Shown: positions 42,301-54,984, counted from the stretch's first letter. The stretch is DNA of 64,000 nucleotides from Heloderma charlesbogerti (GCA_026122225.1 JANEZZ010001487.1:410124-474123); one strand, 5' to 3'. Notes: generated by a model from the sequence alone, not told the origin. A program made the numbers and translations.

Positions 42301-43352
42301 TGTGCAAGAGTAGGCGGGAGGAGTTATAATTATAAACTCCCTGAGTCCACACCATACACTAGTGCTGTGGGATCAGCCCTTGCCATATAGCTGGCATAAT
42401 CAGGCTCGTGCTTAAGGCTAGGAGTGCAGGAAGTCCTTGCTTTAAGGAAGCTACAATTCCTGCTCTTCCAATTTAATGCACTCCAGGTCCCATACTGGGA
42501 GCATAGAAAGCTCATGCAGATTGGTGCTGAAACTGGACCCATTGACACAAACCTCTTTTGGTCTTAGCTCCCATTGTTCTATGAGATTTAACACTGGGCA
42601 TCCTCAGGCTTGTTAAAAAAAAATAAAAATCACCTTGCTGTTTGTTTTCCTTCCCTGTTGCAATAAGATAATTGATCCCTTCCCAGAATTTATCTACCAG
42701 GTAGAAGAGTGCTCTTTGAAAGGTGATTCACGTTTAATCACCAGTTGTTGCCAGTGAGTCTCAAGGCCTGACCACAATGACTACAACACACCTACGAGAA
42801 AAGTAGGTGAGATGTTTATGATTTAGACAGCCTAGTCTCAAAGAATTCCCCTGGGACAAGGCCTATGGAAATAAATGGGGCATGCTCCAGAGAGAGGAGG
42901 CAGAAGACTTGCCGGAAGTTGTTTCTTTTTCCCAGAAAATTTATATACAGGGTTGTGCCTAAAGGACAGTTCTTTTTCTTGATTTCCATTGAAACATACT
43001 GTATCTTTTACAGATCTGCAGCCACCTCAGGTCAGAGAGGGTCAAGGCTATAATATACATATTACAATCAAGACCACAATATAGTAACTACTTAATTATA
43101 CAGGCCAGTCTTCACCTTGGGTTGTTGGTGCTTAAAGCTGTGTCTGGAGAAACACCACCTATTCCATTTTGGCCTTAGGGTTAATTTCACATTGGGCCAA
43201 CCTCAAGACCATCTAATAAGGCTGACTGGTGGCCAGACCCAGGAATCAACTGTTTATGCGGTAGCTACCAGAGCATCATCCCGTACGTACTTGACAGAGA
43301 CGTCAGTCTTTGCGTCGCTTGTCATTACATCACCTTTCTGACTAATAAACAG
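42301..43352. other. non-coding DNA
   Basis: Nothing recognised on either strand. Confidence 0.4.
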
Positions 43353-43830
43353 GATTTTATTTATTATATTTTTATATTTTTTATCTGCCCAATAACAAAT
43401 GTTCCCTGTGAGGATTACAAACACTTAAAAGACTAAAATGCAGTACAAAGAATTAAAATATAAAATGGAATGCAATTATTTAAATAATAAAACACAATGC
43501 TAAACAACAAACAGCACAGGAATAAAGATATATAAGAACAGCCACCAATATCTAGAACTACGTCTCTAAAATGCCTGGGAGAAAAGAAAGGCCTATGCCT
43601 GCCTGGTACTGAAAAGATAACAATGCCTCTCTCTTTTCATATCCTTCCCCAGACCCCTTTTTCCAGGAAGCTTTTGCCTCAGGCAAACCTCTTTGGGGAA
43701 GGCATTCCATAAGAGGGTGCCACCACTGAGAAAGCCCTGTCTCTTGGAACCAGTCACCTAGCTTCCTTCAGCATAGCACTTGGAGGAGGGCCTCTGGGCC
43801 AAGAGGAATCTGGATTAGAATTGGATATAA
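43353..43830 (-). mobile_element. LINE-type 3' region, antisense
   Basis: (TTTA)-rich start, ATCTGCCCAATAACAAATG, then AT-rich and [41 protein letters not shown] know this as a common squamate LINE 3' part but cannot name the family. A 41-bp segment (43636-43676) is identical to 42053-42093. Confidence 0.55.
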
Positions 43831-45184
43831 AATGTTTGTTCAAAAAGATTGTATTACTGAAAATTTCAAAAATATATGCAGAAAATCCAGACAGTCAACC
43901 CCACATTGCCAACAAGGGTTGGACAATATTTTTACACTTGGGTACAGAGAGAGGGAAAGGTTGGTAAACAGTGGGGCCAGAAGGCCATGAAATGCAAGGG
44001 GGATAGTAGGTGTGTGACATTTCTACGAAGAGCCCAAATTTAGACAAGATAAAATCAGAGTGTAGCAATTACTGATAATAAATTATCATAGCAAAAAGAG
44101 AGTATCACCTTATGAGTCCCCTAAGAGGGACAATCACTATTTGTAGCAAGAAAGCAACCCCTTATCACAACTGAGTCCACATTGTATAGTATCAAATTTG
44201 TTGATGAATTCTAACCCGGCAGCTTCACACCAGGATCTCCTCTGATAACTTTTCATTGTGAGGACTTTCAAGATCAGCAACAAGAGTACCTGGAAGACTG
44301 AAATGTTCCACCACCTATTTTTGAACGTTGCCATGTGGAAACATGATCTGACATTCCCCATAATGTCTCCAGAGCTCAATGGATGACTAGAACTGTACAA
44401 AAATCTAGAATTCTCCCCATGGCCCCATCTGAGAAATGTTACCATGTAAGTACTCATGTGATCCCTTATTTAAAAAAATCACTGGCTGTGACCCATAGTG
44501 TGCCTTATGCACAGAATAGGGAGAACACCATCCATCTTGCCAGTTGTGCCTCTGAGACAAATAAGGTGTGGCTTCTATGTTTTTTTTAACTTTTCTAGTC
44601 CATTTTCATTGATTTTTCAAATAATGCTTTAGTTGTTGTTAGCTGCCTGCATTGGATACCCGGCAGCCTCCGAGGTTGGGCTCTGCTGGGTACATAGGGT
44701 CTCCCTCAAAGGTTTGAATCAATTCTGGATAACTTTCTATGGATTTATATGGAACCCAGTGATGTGGGGTGTGGTTGTTGTTTTTTTAAATTATGAATTG
44801 GAAAAATTTTGGAAAATTTTCAATGCAAATTAGGTTATTTGCATATGAAAACTTCCAGTTTGCATTAGAAAAGTTTCTGATGCCCTAGAGATATCTGATT
44901 TAGCATGTTTATTTTACTTGTGTTTAGTCAACTTCAAAGCTATATATAAAAAAGTACCCCATGTAAATTTTTGGCCTAATACATCACAACTATTTGACCT
45001 GAAATGTTGGAGGGGGAAATTAAAACACAATGTGATTGAAATGTTATGTTATGTAGAAATTTTTATTAGAACACTTGTAAAAATTTTAAAGACAATAGCA
45101 CGTACTTCCCTTACATTGTTAAAATTTAAGGGGGAAAAACAAAGATACTGAAAAGTGTTGACACACTAATTAATTGTAGCAACT
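43831..45184. other. non-coding DNA
   Basis: No recognised gene or repeat. Only short chance ORFs. Confidence 0.4.
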
Positions 45185-45438
45185 GGAAAAGTTTATTTAT
45201 TTATTTCTTACATTTATATCCCACCTTTTTTCCTCCTTAAGGACCCCAAGGCGGCGTACATACTCCTCCTCCTCCTCCATTTTATCCTCACAACAACAAC
45301 CCTGTGAGGTGGGTTGGGCTGAGAGTCTGTGACTGGCCCAAAGTCACCCAGTGAGATTCTGTGGCTGAATGGGGACTAGAACCTGGATCTCCCGACACCC
45401 AGTCCAACAGTCTAGCCACTACACCACACTGGCTGTCC
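45185..45438 (-). mobile_element. tRNA-derived SINE (Sauria/Squam-like), antisense, full length
   Basis: (TTTA)n tail, ATATCCCACC, AGGCGGCGTACAT, ATCCTCACAACAACAACCCTG, GGCCCAAAGTCACCCAGTGAG, then B box and A box in antisense (GACTAGAACC and CCACTACACCACACTGGCT). Confidence 0.85.
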
Positions 45439-46206
45439 AGTTCATGATCAAGTTGTGCATGATACGCTGACAACTGCTCATCTAATTCAGTGGAGTTCAA
45501 CTCTCTTCCACTCAAGTTCTTGGGGCACCTTCAGTTTTGCTGCCTCTACTTATTTGTTCCATTTCACTCTGCGATCTATATGTCTTTCAAAAACATATGT
45601 ATCCTCTCACATACTTGCTAGGTAGGGATAATCACCTGAAAAAAAATTAATTACAACTTTGAAATTGCCAAGCTTGCCCAATATTGTATTTGTAACTGGC
45701 ATACGTTCATTGTTACTAATGAACTTATGAAACAGGGGGAAACTTCCATGGAAAAATAAAGCACTGGAAAGTTTTCCAATTTGGAAAGTTTTCCTCAGAA
45801 AATGTTCCTGCCCCACATCCCTGGTGGTACTTGACTTCTAGATGCTTCAACATGGATTGCAATTCAACACATTTTTCAAAGATGCTTCCACACGGTGAGC
45901 CATTCACAAGACTGGCTCAAGGTGCCCAAACCCATTGAAAAAGACAGGTCTTGTTGACTGCAACAGGTATGGTTGTGAAGATCTTAAATCATTTATTTAT
46001 TATGTATTTTTATTTATACTGTAATTTGCCAAAATGGCTATGAAGATTAACCCTTTGTACATGGAAAACAAACCTTGAACAAGAGGTATACTTAAATAGC
46101 CATTGGAAATAGAAGAGAAAATGCTTAAGAAGATTTTGAAGAATTGGTATGACTCAAGATTCCAAAACAGAAAGAATTCTTAGAAGAGTAGCCACCTTAG
46201 TTTATT
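45439..46206. other. non-coding DNA
   Basis: No recognised feature. Confidence 0.4.
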
Positions 46207-46385
46207 GCAGCAAAAGCAAAAGATCCTGTGGCACCTTAAAGACTAACACATTATTGTGGCATAAACTTTTCTGGACTAGAGCCCACTTCATCAGATGCAT
46301 GGAGTATTATTGAGTATTATCTCCATATTTACTCCATGCCTCTGATGAAGTGGGCTATAGTCCATGAAAGCATATGCCAAAAAAA
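46207..46385. mobile_element. palindromic MITE (ACTTCATCAGATGC core)
   Basis: TGTGGCATAAACTTTTCTGGACTAGAG faces in reverse CTATAGTCCATGAAAGCATATGCC (split here for length). CACTTCATCAGATGCATGGA faces TCCATGCCTCTGATGAAGTG. A known amniote repeat type, name not certain. Confidence 0.7.
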
Positions 46386-47429
46386 CAGAAAATGTGAACC
46401 CCATAGTTGGTCAACAGACACGTCTTGGTGTCATGAGGGCTGAGAATTGTCAGATTGGATGACTAATGAACTGAATTTTCGGTTGTTGCTGTGACACCCA
46501 GGAAAGCCACCATATAAGACACATTACCCAGATCATGGGGCTACCACCAAAAAGACCAAGCGCCACTTTGAGCTCCTTGGGCAGGGGCGGGGGGGGCAGA
46601 AAGCCAGGACAGAAAACAAACAAACAAAGAAACGAACAATTGTGTGTTGGGTGCTCTGTCTTCTCCCTTGTAATGTGGAGTAATGGAAATGTGCAACATG
46701 ACATCAGCACATTATGTGCATTTCCACCTCTGCTCCACGCATCCAAAGTGGTTGTTGTGGAGGGAGTTCAGGGGGACAAACAACATGGTGACAGGATGTC
46801 ACATGTTCCCATTACTGCATGTTCTGGAGGAGAGGAGAGGGAACTCTGTGCAGGGCCCTCGTTTTAAGGCAGAGGACCTAGGCTTTGGGTAACACATAGT
46901 TCTTCCCTTACTAGGAAGCAAAAACAGACAAAAACAGTATTCTACCAAGTTTTTTTTTTAAGAGAGAGGGAGGGCGGGAGAGCACACATCATTATATCTT
47001 TAAAACAAAACAAAAAACCACACACATTTCAGATGGTTTATTGCATAAATATTATTTTAGCCATCATTCTTTGGTGTTGGTGGGAGAGCCAGTAGGTAGA
47101 GACAGTGATAAATGAGCCTCCAGGTTTTACCACCCTTTTTGAGAAAACCCTTTAACTAGCACTTATGAAGACTGAGGTCATTTTCCAAGTTGTTAAAGTG
47201 TACAGGTAAGCTGATTCACACCCTTCTTTTTTAATAGAGAGAGACGCTGTTAAAATTGATAATCCTCAACTGCACTTTCTGTCTTTTACTGGATCCATTT
47301 TGCAAGCTCTTTGCCAGTCCTTCCAACAGTTACATCAGTAAGTAAAAGGGCAAAGGTGGAGTAGGGAGAAAGTCCCATTCAAGTATAAGGTGTTTTGCTT
47401 TTCACTTAGAATGCCTTGAAACACCAGGC
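46386..47429. other. non-coding DNA
   Basis: No recognised gene. G-rich run at 46585-46597. Confidence 0.4.
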
Positions 47430-47655
47430 AATGTATTTTGCAAAGTGTGAGTTGGGAAGTGCCTGTTCAAATCCCACTGCAGCCAGCCAGGCGACCTTAC
47501 ACAAATCATTATCTCTCATCCCCCACCCTCATTATATGGGGACAATACTGTTGGCCTGCCTTGCAGGGTTGTTGTAAGGATTACAGATATCATCTATATG
47601 AAATGTTTGGAACAGGAAAAGCGGTATATAAATGACTGATAATAACAACATTAAA
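47430..47655 (+). mobile_element. CORE/MIR-like SINE
   Basis: Decayed tRNA-like B box (GTTCAAATCCCAC). The body has GGGGACAATACTGTTGGCC and TGCAGGGTTGTTGTAAGGAT. The tail is AAAGCGGTATATAAATGA. The layout is that of MIR/CORE-SINEs with an L2-like tail. Old and diverged. Confidence 0.6.
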
Positions 47656-47792
47656 ATAAAGGGAAGCCTTCCCATTATGCCACCAAATTAAATTCTGGGT
47701 AGAGCTATAAATTCATAGGCCTAGGGTATCACAGAACGATGTGCCTAAAAATCATTGAGCCCAATCCTCTCACTTTGACACAAAATTATTTA

Positions 47793-47930
47793 CATGAGCC
47801 TTCCCCAACCAGGCATCCTCCAGATGTGTTGTAGTACAACACCCATTCTCCCTAGCCACCATGATCATGGAGGAATGATGGGAGTTGTAGTCCAACACAT
47901 CTGGAGCGCAGCAGGTTGGGGAAGGCTGAT
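47793..47930. mobile_element. palindromic MITE family M3
   Basis: AGCCTTCCCCAACCAGGCAT faces GCAGGTTGGGGAAGGCTG, with CCTCCAGATGTGTTG facing CAACACATCTGGAGC. Confidence 0.78.
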
Positions 47931-48169
47931 TTGCACCATGGATGGCTGTTTTTTTGTATTGTTAGGGGCCACTTTTTTTCTCCTGACAGCAAACTAGGGG
48001 CCAAACGAGTATTTTGTCACACAAACTGATCACCTCAGAGGTGACCAGGCTCTGTTATAAAGCCTCTGCCATCAAGCATTAAGAACTTCACAGTTCTGTA
48101 GTACTTGCACTCAGATGTCATAGAGGTCATCACATAAAGAGCTAAAGACAGGGGAATACATGCGATCTT

Positions 48170-48455
48170 CTTGTGGGGGGCCCAAAGGGGCTGTCATCTA
48201 GCCCTAGATTGCCATTAGTGTTCCATTCTCCCTCCCAGCTGGGAGGAGGGAGTGGCGCTCAAGGGAATCCCCACTGTTATCTCAATCACTGATCAGAGAT
48301 GACAGTGGGGATTCTTCTCCCCGCTAGCCTCTAGTGGGCAGGGACTTGGGAAGGGGGCAGGGTCTGCAGAGGGAGCTAGATGGGGCTGTGGGCCAGATGG
48401 GAAATCTCTGCAGGCCTGATTAGGCCTCCAGGTTTGAGGTTCCTCACCTCTGCTG
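48170..48455. mobile_element. hAT-type MITE with internal hairpins (probable)
   Basis: Right end GTTTGAGGTTCCTCACCTCTG, a hAT-like end. Inside, CCACTCCCTCC-type and GAATCCCCACTG/CAGTGGGGATTC arms are inverted. The left boundary is not clear. Confidence 0.45.
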
Positions 48456-50939
48456 TATATACAAATAGTCTATATAAATGGGTCCAGAAGTCTTGACTAC
48501 ATACAAAATCCGAGAGAAATATGTAACAGTAAAGGCTCTTACAACTTGAAACCTTTGTTGTTGCTGTTGTTCTTAGGATTGATGGCCAAACCAGATATTA
48601 CATGGCAGACATACATAACAGTGAGATTTTTTTTTTCTTGTAATGAAAAGGAGCCAGAACACACTGCAAATTTGATCAGAAGTGAGGGTGCTTAAACTGT
48701 GCCCTTTATCTGTTTTTTGGATAAAAAAAATTCCCACTCCACCTGCTTTTCCAAGAACAGGCACTCCTCCCTCCCTGTTCTTCTCCCCTCCCCGCTCCTC
48801 CCACTTGCAATGTAAATAAAAAAGCGCCTAGGATGAGGATTTTAGTGGGAAAGTGGCTGAAGGGAAATGCTACACACAAGCACACCATCCGCTATCCCTC
48901 CTCCAATGAAACATTTAGAATCCCACAGATACATTTCATCCCCAGGAGATTTTACTCATTTTTCCAAGGCTTGTCTTTAGATCTATAAGTAAGCCCTCCT
49001 CCAGAAAAAAGCTGGGGTGGGGTGAATTTTAGGAAAGAATCAGCAGGTACTAAAAATGTTCAACGTTCCTCCCTCCTGCTTACCCATTCTTCCCTGCAAA
49101 TGTTTCCATGCACACTCTTGCTGAAATAAAATTTGTGTTGTTCTGCCCCGTATTCTGCATGATTTTTTTTTTAAAAAAAATAGCCTTCACCAATTCATCC
49201 AGCATTCAGTCCAGTGAGGCTCTTTGTAAAGGCACAAAAGTATGTCATTAAACAGTTTGAGCACTCATCTGTCACACCTGGAATTGTTAAGAGTAGAATG
49301 CTATTAAGTGGTGTTAACTTTCAATGAGACCCTCTTGCTGTAATATGGCTGCTATTCAGCTGTGGACATCTATTTAGATGTCCACCACCTTTCCCAATTA
49401 AATGAAACTTCATTGTCTAGTATTATGTTTTTGCCTAGGAATTCAGTGGTAGGTACTCTTTTTAGCCAGTCTTGTTCAGTCTCAACAATGCATGGCTTTC
49501 ACCCAGACACCTCAGCCTGCAAATACAACACAAACACGCTGATGTATATGAGTCATTTCAAATTTTCATATACACAATAATAATCTTTATATAATTTGCT
49601 CCTTCATCAGTGTCTAGTCACATAATGTAAACTGAGGACATAAAAAAAATAAAGAGCTTGGAAAGAATAATTGCTGTCATAAAGCTGGCAATAAACAGGT
49701 AAACCCAATAAACAGTTTAGCAACCAAAATGGTTACTATATGTATTGTTCAAGAAGAACTATAAAAACAGATAAGCCTGCAAAGGTAGCAGCAATAGCAA
49801 AAGGTGTGGCTGCTACAGTCATTTTGTGGTGTTGCCCATGACAGTTTCTCAAATTGCCAAATGCGTCCACAGGCCCCAAAAGGTTGCCTACCGCTTGTCT
49901 ATTCTATACACAACCACATGGTATGGTGGTAATACTGAAGGGGTCCCCACTTTTTGGGCCAGTAGGTATATTTGGAATTTTGGGAGAGTGTTGTGGGTGC
50001 TCTCACAAAATGGCTGCCATGGGGTGCCTGCCTATTCACATAATGACTGCCATGATGGACATAGCCAGTCATAAAACCCCCATTTCTCCAAAGGCAAACA
50101 GGGAGGCTAAAAGAAAAAGTAACTTGCCTAGAACCCAAGTGAAAGGCAGAAGTGGGGCCTGAGCTCCAAAACACAAAACCATTCAAGGCAGAGGCAGAGT
50201 CTGTGTTCCAAATGCCAAATCACATTTGCCCCCACAAAGCACAATGAAACACCCATTCACAGAAGCCAAACTGGTGATGCTCAGAAAAAAGCTAATCCAC
50301 CTGCCTCCCCCCAAAATAGAGAAAAACCCTCCTTGATCTCCACCACCCCCACTACCCCCCTAAGATGTCCCTTAATGCCCCCACAGGTTATTGTGGGAGG
50401 TTTTCTGGGTAGCTGGGGATGCTTCAAAACAAAGTCTGGGGGTGCAGCTGCCCACCATTTTAATTTCTAAGCATGACTCTGAGGTCCATGTGGGGACCAA
50501 GGTCTTCTCAGAAATAAAGACGGCACTGGTTTGCTTTGTAGCATGCCAGCCACCCAGTTTAAAGCCTTTTTAATATTAAAAAACCCCTCTCATTTAAAAA
50601 AAAATCAAGAGGGGCAGGGAGCCAGGCCGGGAACTTTGCAGGCACCAAGGGAGAGTCTGTGGTGCCCACAGACACCATGTTGGAACTCCCAGAAGCAGAC
50701 TAGCGTGTTTGTCAAATTGGAGTCTGCAACACACGCAGGATATTAGTCCCATTGGGAAGTACAAACAAGCAGACAGAAATGTATTGTAAGCAAGAGCTTC
50801 ACCCTGTGGAGAAGCAAACTGAACATGCAGGCACAACACAGTAGAAACAGAAGCATCAAAAACATGTGCACACACAGTGTAGTTATGGCCCTCAAAATAG
50901 CTGTATCAGAGAAATCCGTGCGCAACGTGGACACCTTTG
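48456..50939. other. unique non-coding DNA
   Basis: About 2.5 kb with no recognised repeat or gene. 49200-49720 is a smooth AT-rich stretch, possibly conserved DNA. All ORFs are short and lack known domains. Confidence 0.4.
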
Positions 50940-51660
50940 TCTCAATTTCCCCTATCACTGTGACATGGCTACTCACACTTGTTTACCATCGCTGCGGTGA
51001 ATAGCAATAATACTTGAGGCAAATGCTGTGATGATTAATTAGCTAATGTTTGAACAGGGCCTTCCGCACCAAAAGGACATTACTCTGATTGTTCAAGCAT
51101 TATTAAGCAAAGTCAGCTGTCAGGAATAGGCAGATTAGTCTGGTCACTGCTGCTTGTTGACACTGGTGCCGCGACAAATGACGGGCTCCATGAAGTCTGG
51201 CCCTGGGGATCCGTGAGACAAATTAAGGTGCAATACAGGAGATAAAATGAAAGTCAGATTATTGTTATTCAATATTGAATCTTTTTTATTGGGTTCTCTG
51301 AACCTCACAACAATTTCCTTTCTGAGGTACGCTCGATTATAGTGCAAACAAGTCCCATGTTCTGCTCCGCTCACACTCTTTCCACCCTTGCATTTTCTAA
51401 TCACTACAATTAGGCTGAAGTCATAAAGACACATTATCCGGAATAGCCCTATTAGCTTCAGTGTGTTGAGTTTGGACTTGTTAGCCCCTTTCATTCTACC
51501 TAGGAGAAATTCAATGGTCCCATGGTTCTATTTCTTTGACAAGCTGGAAATTAAGATTACAGGGGTGGGGACATCCTCCTGCTTTGATTTGATTTTCAAC
51601 TGTCTATTTTCTGAACAGTGTGAGGAATTCCAGAGAGTCATCACGTTTGTCTGTTGCAAT
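50940..51660. promoter_or_regulatory. candidate conserved non-coding element
   Basis: A repeat-free stretch with balanced composition. It has clustered homeodomain-type cores (ATTAATTAGCTAAT at 51035-51048, CTAATCACTACAATTAG at 51397-51413) and an E-box CAGCTG at 51115. It lacks the decay typical of the surrounding repeats. Conservation cannot be tested here; this is an inference. Confidence 0.3.
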
Positions 51661-51669
51661 AATGTTCAT

Positions 51670-52320
51670 TTTTAGGAGTGAAGGCAGCAACTCCTAGGGC
51701 TACTGTTGTCCTACTATGGCTGAATCAAGCTATGGAGCAAACCCTATAGAGTCAAGCTATAGAGGCAGGCAGAGATCAGAAGGACAATACTACTGGTCAA
51801 GAGGAAGGGCATTCCGAAAGCAGGGTCTGAGGCAAAGCTGAAGTCAAACACAGGCAAACAGTCCAAATCAAGCACAATCCAAGGAACAGGGTCTTATCAG
51901 GAGTCCAAGGGGTCGGCAACAGCATGAGAGATCAGTCCAAAGAAGAAGCTCAGAAAAACTCAGTTGCATGATACTGGGAGCTGAAATAAGGTGTTGTTCC
52001 AGCAACCAGCATCTCTCAACTGAGCACTTATATAATCAAGTCACACAGCCCAGTACAGCTACCATTAGACCTGACTTCAGAGTCTCCCTACTTCCAAGGA
52101 GACCCTTGCTATCAAGCAGACCTTTCCCCAGAGCCTGGTTGCTGTGGGTCTTGAGGTGTGTGCTTTGCCTCTGAGTGGCAGCCTGTGCCTCCACCTTCTG
52201 GCACTGGTGCATGCTAGGGCTGAGTGGCTGCTCTGTCACCCCCTCTGACGCCATGGGTGAGGTAGAGCTCTCAGGGGCCCTGTTCCTCAGTGCCAAGCAT
52301 TACTGAAGGCCTGATGTAGC
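51670..52320 (-). mobile_element. possible solo LTR, antisense
   Basis: On the minus strand a TATA-like TTATATAAG (reverse of 52027-52035) is followed by CTCAGTTGAGAGATGCTGG and a run of GACTT/TTTGGACTG-type repeats. This resembles the R-U5 area of Gypsy-type LTRs. Exact ends and target duplication were not found. Confidence 0.35.
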
Positions 52321-52479
52321 TTCCCCATAGCTGCCAGAGGTGTCTGGGGTATCACTAGAGTCAAGGGCTTCATGCTCTGCAGCGTGAGGGTCTTTGTCCA
52401 AAGAGTCATCTTGGGTGAAACATGGCAATTATTGTATTAGTCCCCATCCAGCAAGAATAGTGTAGTATCTGTTCAAAAG

Positions 52480-53080
52480 ATAATACGATGGGATAAAGTC
52501 TGCAACTCCCCTGTGAGAAAAGGTTACAATGTTTGGGGCTATTTAGTTTAGAAAAAGGCAGGTAAGTGGTGGAGGGAACATGATAGAGATGTATAAGATT
52601 ATGTGCTGTGTGGAGGAAGAGGGCAGAGAGAAACCTCTCTCTCTCTGTCTCTCTGTCTGTGTGTCTCTCTCTGTCTCTCTCATAACACTGGAACCGAGTG
52701 GCGGGAGATTTGGGATAGACAAAAAGACGTTCTTCTTCGCACAGTGCATAGTTAAATTATGGAATATGCTTCCATAAAATGTGGTGATGAATCCAACCAC
52801 TTAAATGGCTTTAAAATGGAATTAGACAAAGTCATAGAAGATGGGGCTACCAATGATGACTAGCCATGATTGCTATATACTGCATTCAGGATCAGAGGCG
52901 CTACGTTTCTTCATACCAGTCAGTGGAGAACAACCGCAGGAGAGGACAGTGTCACTCATATCCTGCTTGTGGGCTTCCCCTAGACATCTGGTTGGCCACT
53001 ATGGGGAACAGGATACTGGAACAGACCTTTGGTCTGATCCAGCAGGGCTTTTGTTATGAAGATAGCCTACTTCAAGTTCT
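52480..53080 (+). mobile_element. CR1/L3-type LINE 3' end
   Basis: Decayed reading of the last ORF residues (TVW-like, ARKRQVSGG, then CTTCGCACAGTGCATAGTTAA). 3' UTR ends GGTCTGATCCAGCAGGGCTT. A (TC)n-type expansion at 52630-52682 sits inside. This end type is very common in squamates. Confidence 0.75.
52630..52682. repeat. CT-rich microsatellite
   Basis: CTCTCTCTCTGTCTCTCTGT-type repeats inside the CR1 3' end. Confidence 0.85.
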
Positions 53081-53282
53081 CTACTTTTTTTAAGGCAAAC
53101 AAATACCTTGAAAATGTGCTCCCCGCTGTCCCCCAGTAGAACCCCCCCCTAAAATTTAATGGGTTACATCATGAGTACTCATACAATATAGCAGGAGAGC
53201 ACTCATCCCGAAAAGTAGAGTGGGTTGGACCCAGCCTTAGTCATACTTATAGTAGGCCCACTGAAATCACTAGGGCTTAAAT

Positions 53283-53737
53283 TAGTCTAAAGAATCCGGC
53301 CCCTTGGAGTCTGTGGCGGAACGGACCACCCACCTCCGCCACCCCATGAAGTTGCCCTGGGACAGATCCTACCTGCCACCGGCCAGGTCTGGTCCATCCG
53401 CTTCCGTCCGCTGCTGGTCTGCAGAAGAAAATGGCGTCCAGCTTAGCAGACGCCATTTGCGCCCCTGCTCTTTGCTGTGATAGGCTACGTAAAGATTTAC
53501 GTAGCCTATCACGGCAAAGAGCAGGGACGCAAATGGTGTCTGCTATCCTGGACACCATTTGTGTCTGCAGACCGGCAGCAGACGGAAGTCCGCCAGCGGC
53601 CGGAGCTGGTCAGCGGCTCCGCAGACTCACCACGGAGCAGAGCCGGCCAGCAAGGATTCCAGGGGGGAGGGATGGATCACCTCCCCACCCTGCGGACCCC
53701 CCACGGACTCCATGTAAGGGGGTTTCATACATCCCTA
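53283..53737. mobile_element. hAT-like palindrome, copy 7 (short subfamily, left end damaged)
   Basis: The right end is intact: GGTTTCATACATCCCTA. The left starts at TCTAAAGAATCCGGCCCC without the TAGGGATG end. A central hairpin (GATAGGCTACGTAAAGATTT..CCTATC, about 53478-53514) is bracketed by TTTGCTGTG/CACGGCAAA, AGAGCAGGGACGCAAATGG and their inverted partners. No target duplication. Left flank is an M9-type repeat (53240-53282). Confidence 0.82.
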
Positions 53738-54243
53738 ACAGTAAGCAATTACTGCAAATCCCCCCAAAAGTCTTGCTTATAGGCTAATTTATTTGTACTA
53801 TGAGCTCTTTGAGCCACCTACTGGATCAGAACTTGGGATACTCTTATGCAGAACTGCAGGATAAAAAGGACATACAGATCTTGCCTTCATCCTCATACAC
53901 AAGATGTAAGAATACTGCTTAAGATGATGCGAGATCTACTGTAGTCATGCTTCATTTATTTTTTCCACCCCAGTCTTGCCCTTATGAAAGATCCTAATGA
54001 CTTTTGCCAGTTTTCTAGCTTATTGGCTGGGGTGACCATTTGAGTGGCCAGCTCCTTTCTCCACAGAAATTCATGTGTTATTCAGAATTGCATGGCTGAC
54101 AGAAATGCAACTTTTCTCATGAGCTTCAGTGATGGGAAAAGCTATATTTATATAATTCATCCCAGGCGTGCAGCTGCTAAAGTTGAAGGAGCTTGCAACC
54201 CTATTAATAACTCTGGCCCCAATGGACCAGACTTCTTTTAAAT
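53738..54243. other. non-coding DNA
   Basis: No recognised feature. Confidence 0.4.
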
Positions 54244-54379
54244 CAGGAGTGGGCAACTTGTAGCCCTCCAGATGATTTGGCTTACAACGCACATCATCCC
54301 TCACCATTGGCTTTGCTGGCTAGGGCTGATAGGAGTTGTAGGTCAAAACATCTAGAGAGCCACAAGTTGCCCACCCCTG
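54244..54379. mobile_element. palindromic hAT-type MITE (136 bp)
   Basis: CAGGAGTGGGCAACTTGTAG faces CACAAGTTGCCCACCCCTG. Flanks TTTTAAAT and CTTTAAAT match 7 of 8, fitting an 8-bp hAT target duplication. Confidence 0.8.
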
Positions 54380-54984
54380 CTTTAAATGGAGCTTGACTTG
54401 ACACTGAAGCTTCTATTATAGGCTTCAGATTTCCTTTCGTGCACTACCATGCCCTAGATGTACTAATTTGTACATATTATCTGCATGTATATATTAATTA
54501 TAACTCCATTGCGATATGCATCTCTGTTCTCAGTGATCAGTTCCAAATTAACATAAGTGAAGGTGGAAAGACAGAGACCATGCGATGGTTCTAGATGCCC
54601 CTTGCATTTGTCATACAGAGTAGAACCAGGGCAATCAGTTAGTTGCACCTTCTGAAGATGTGGATCAGCAGGCATGGTCCTCCCCACAGAAATACAGAAT
54701 GTGAGACATCTTCCCATGATCCCACCTAGGATTTCCACCCTTTCTATTGTCATTTGAATTTGTTCCTTATGCACAAAGTTCAGCTCATAATACATAGGAA
54801 TTTGTCGTTATCATCATAGCTTGCATTGATATAATATGTTAAGCTGTTGAAAGCACACCACCGAGTTATACAGCCCTGTATATTACATCTGACTTTATCA
54901 TTTCCACATTGCAGATGGGTTGCTCAGACTAGGGATGGGAGAACTTAGGATGTTTGAGCGCGCCAAACTTCTCTTGAAAGCTTG
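54380..54984. other. non-coding DNA
   Basis: No recognised feature. Confidence 0.4.

Noticed and set aside
52580..52800. small ORFs over the CT-rich run, both strands
   Set aside because: Produced by the CT microsatellite within a CR1 3' end.
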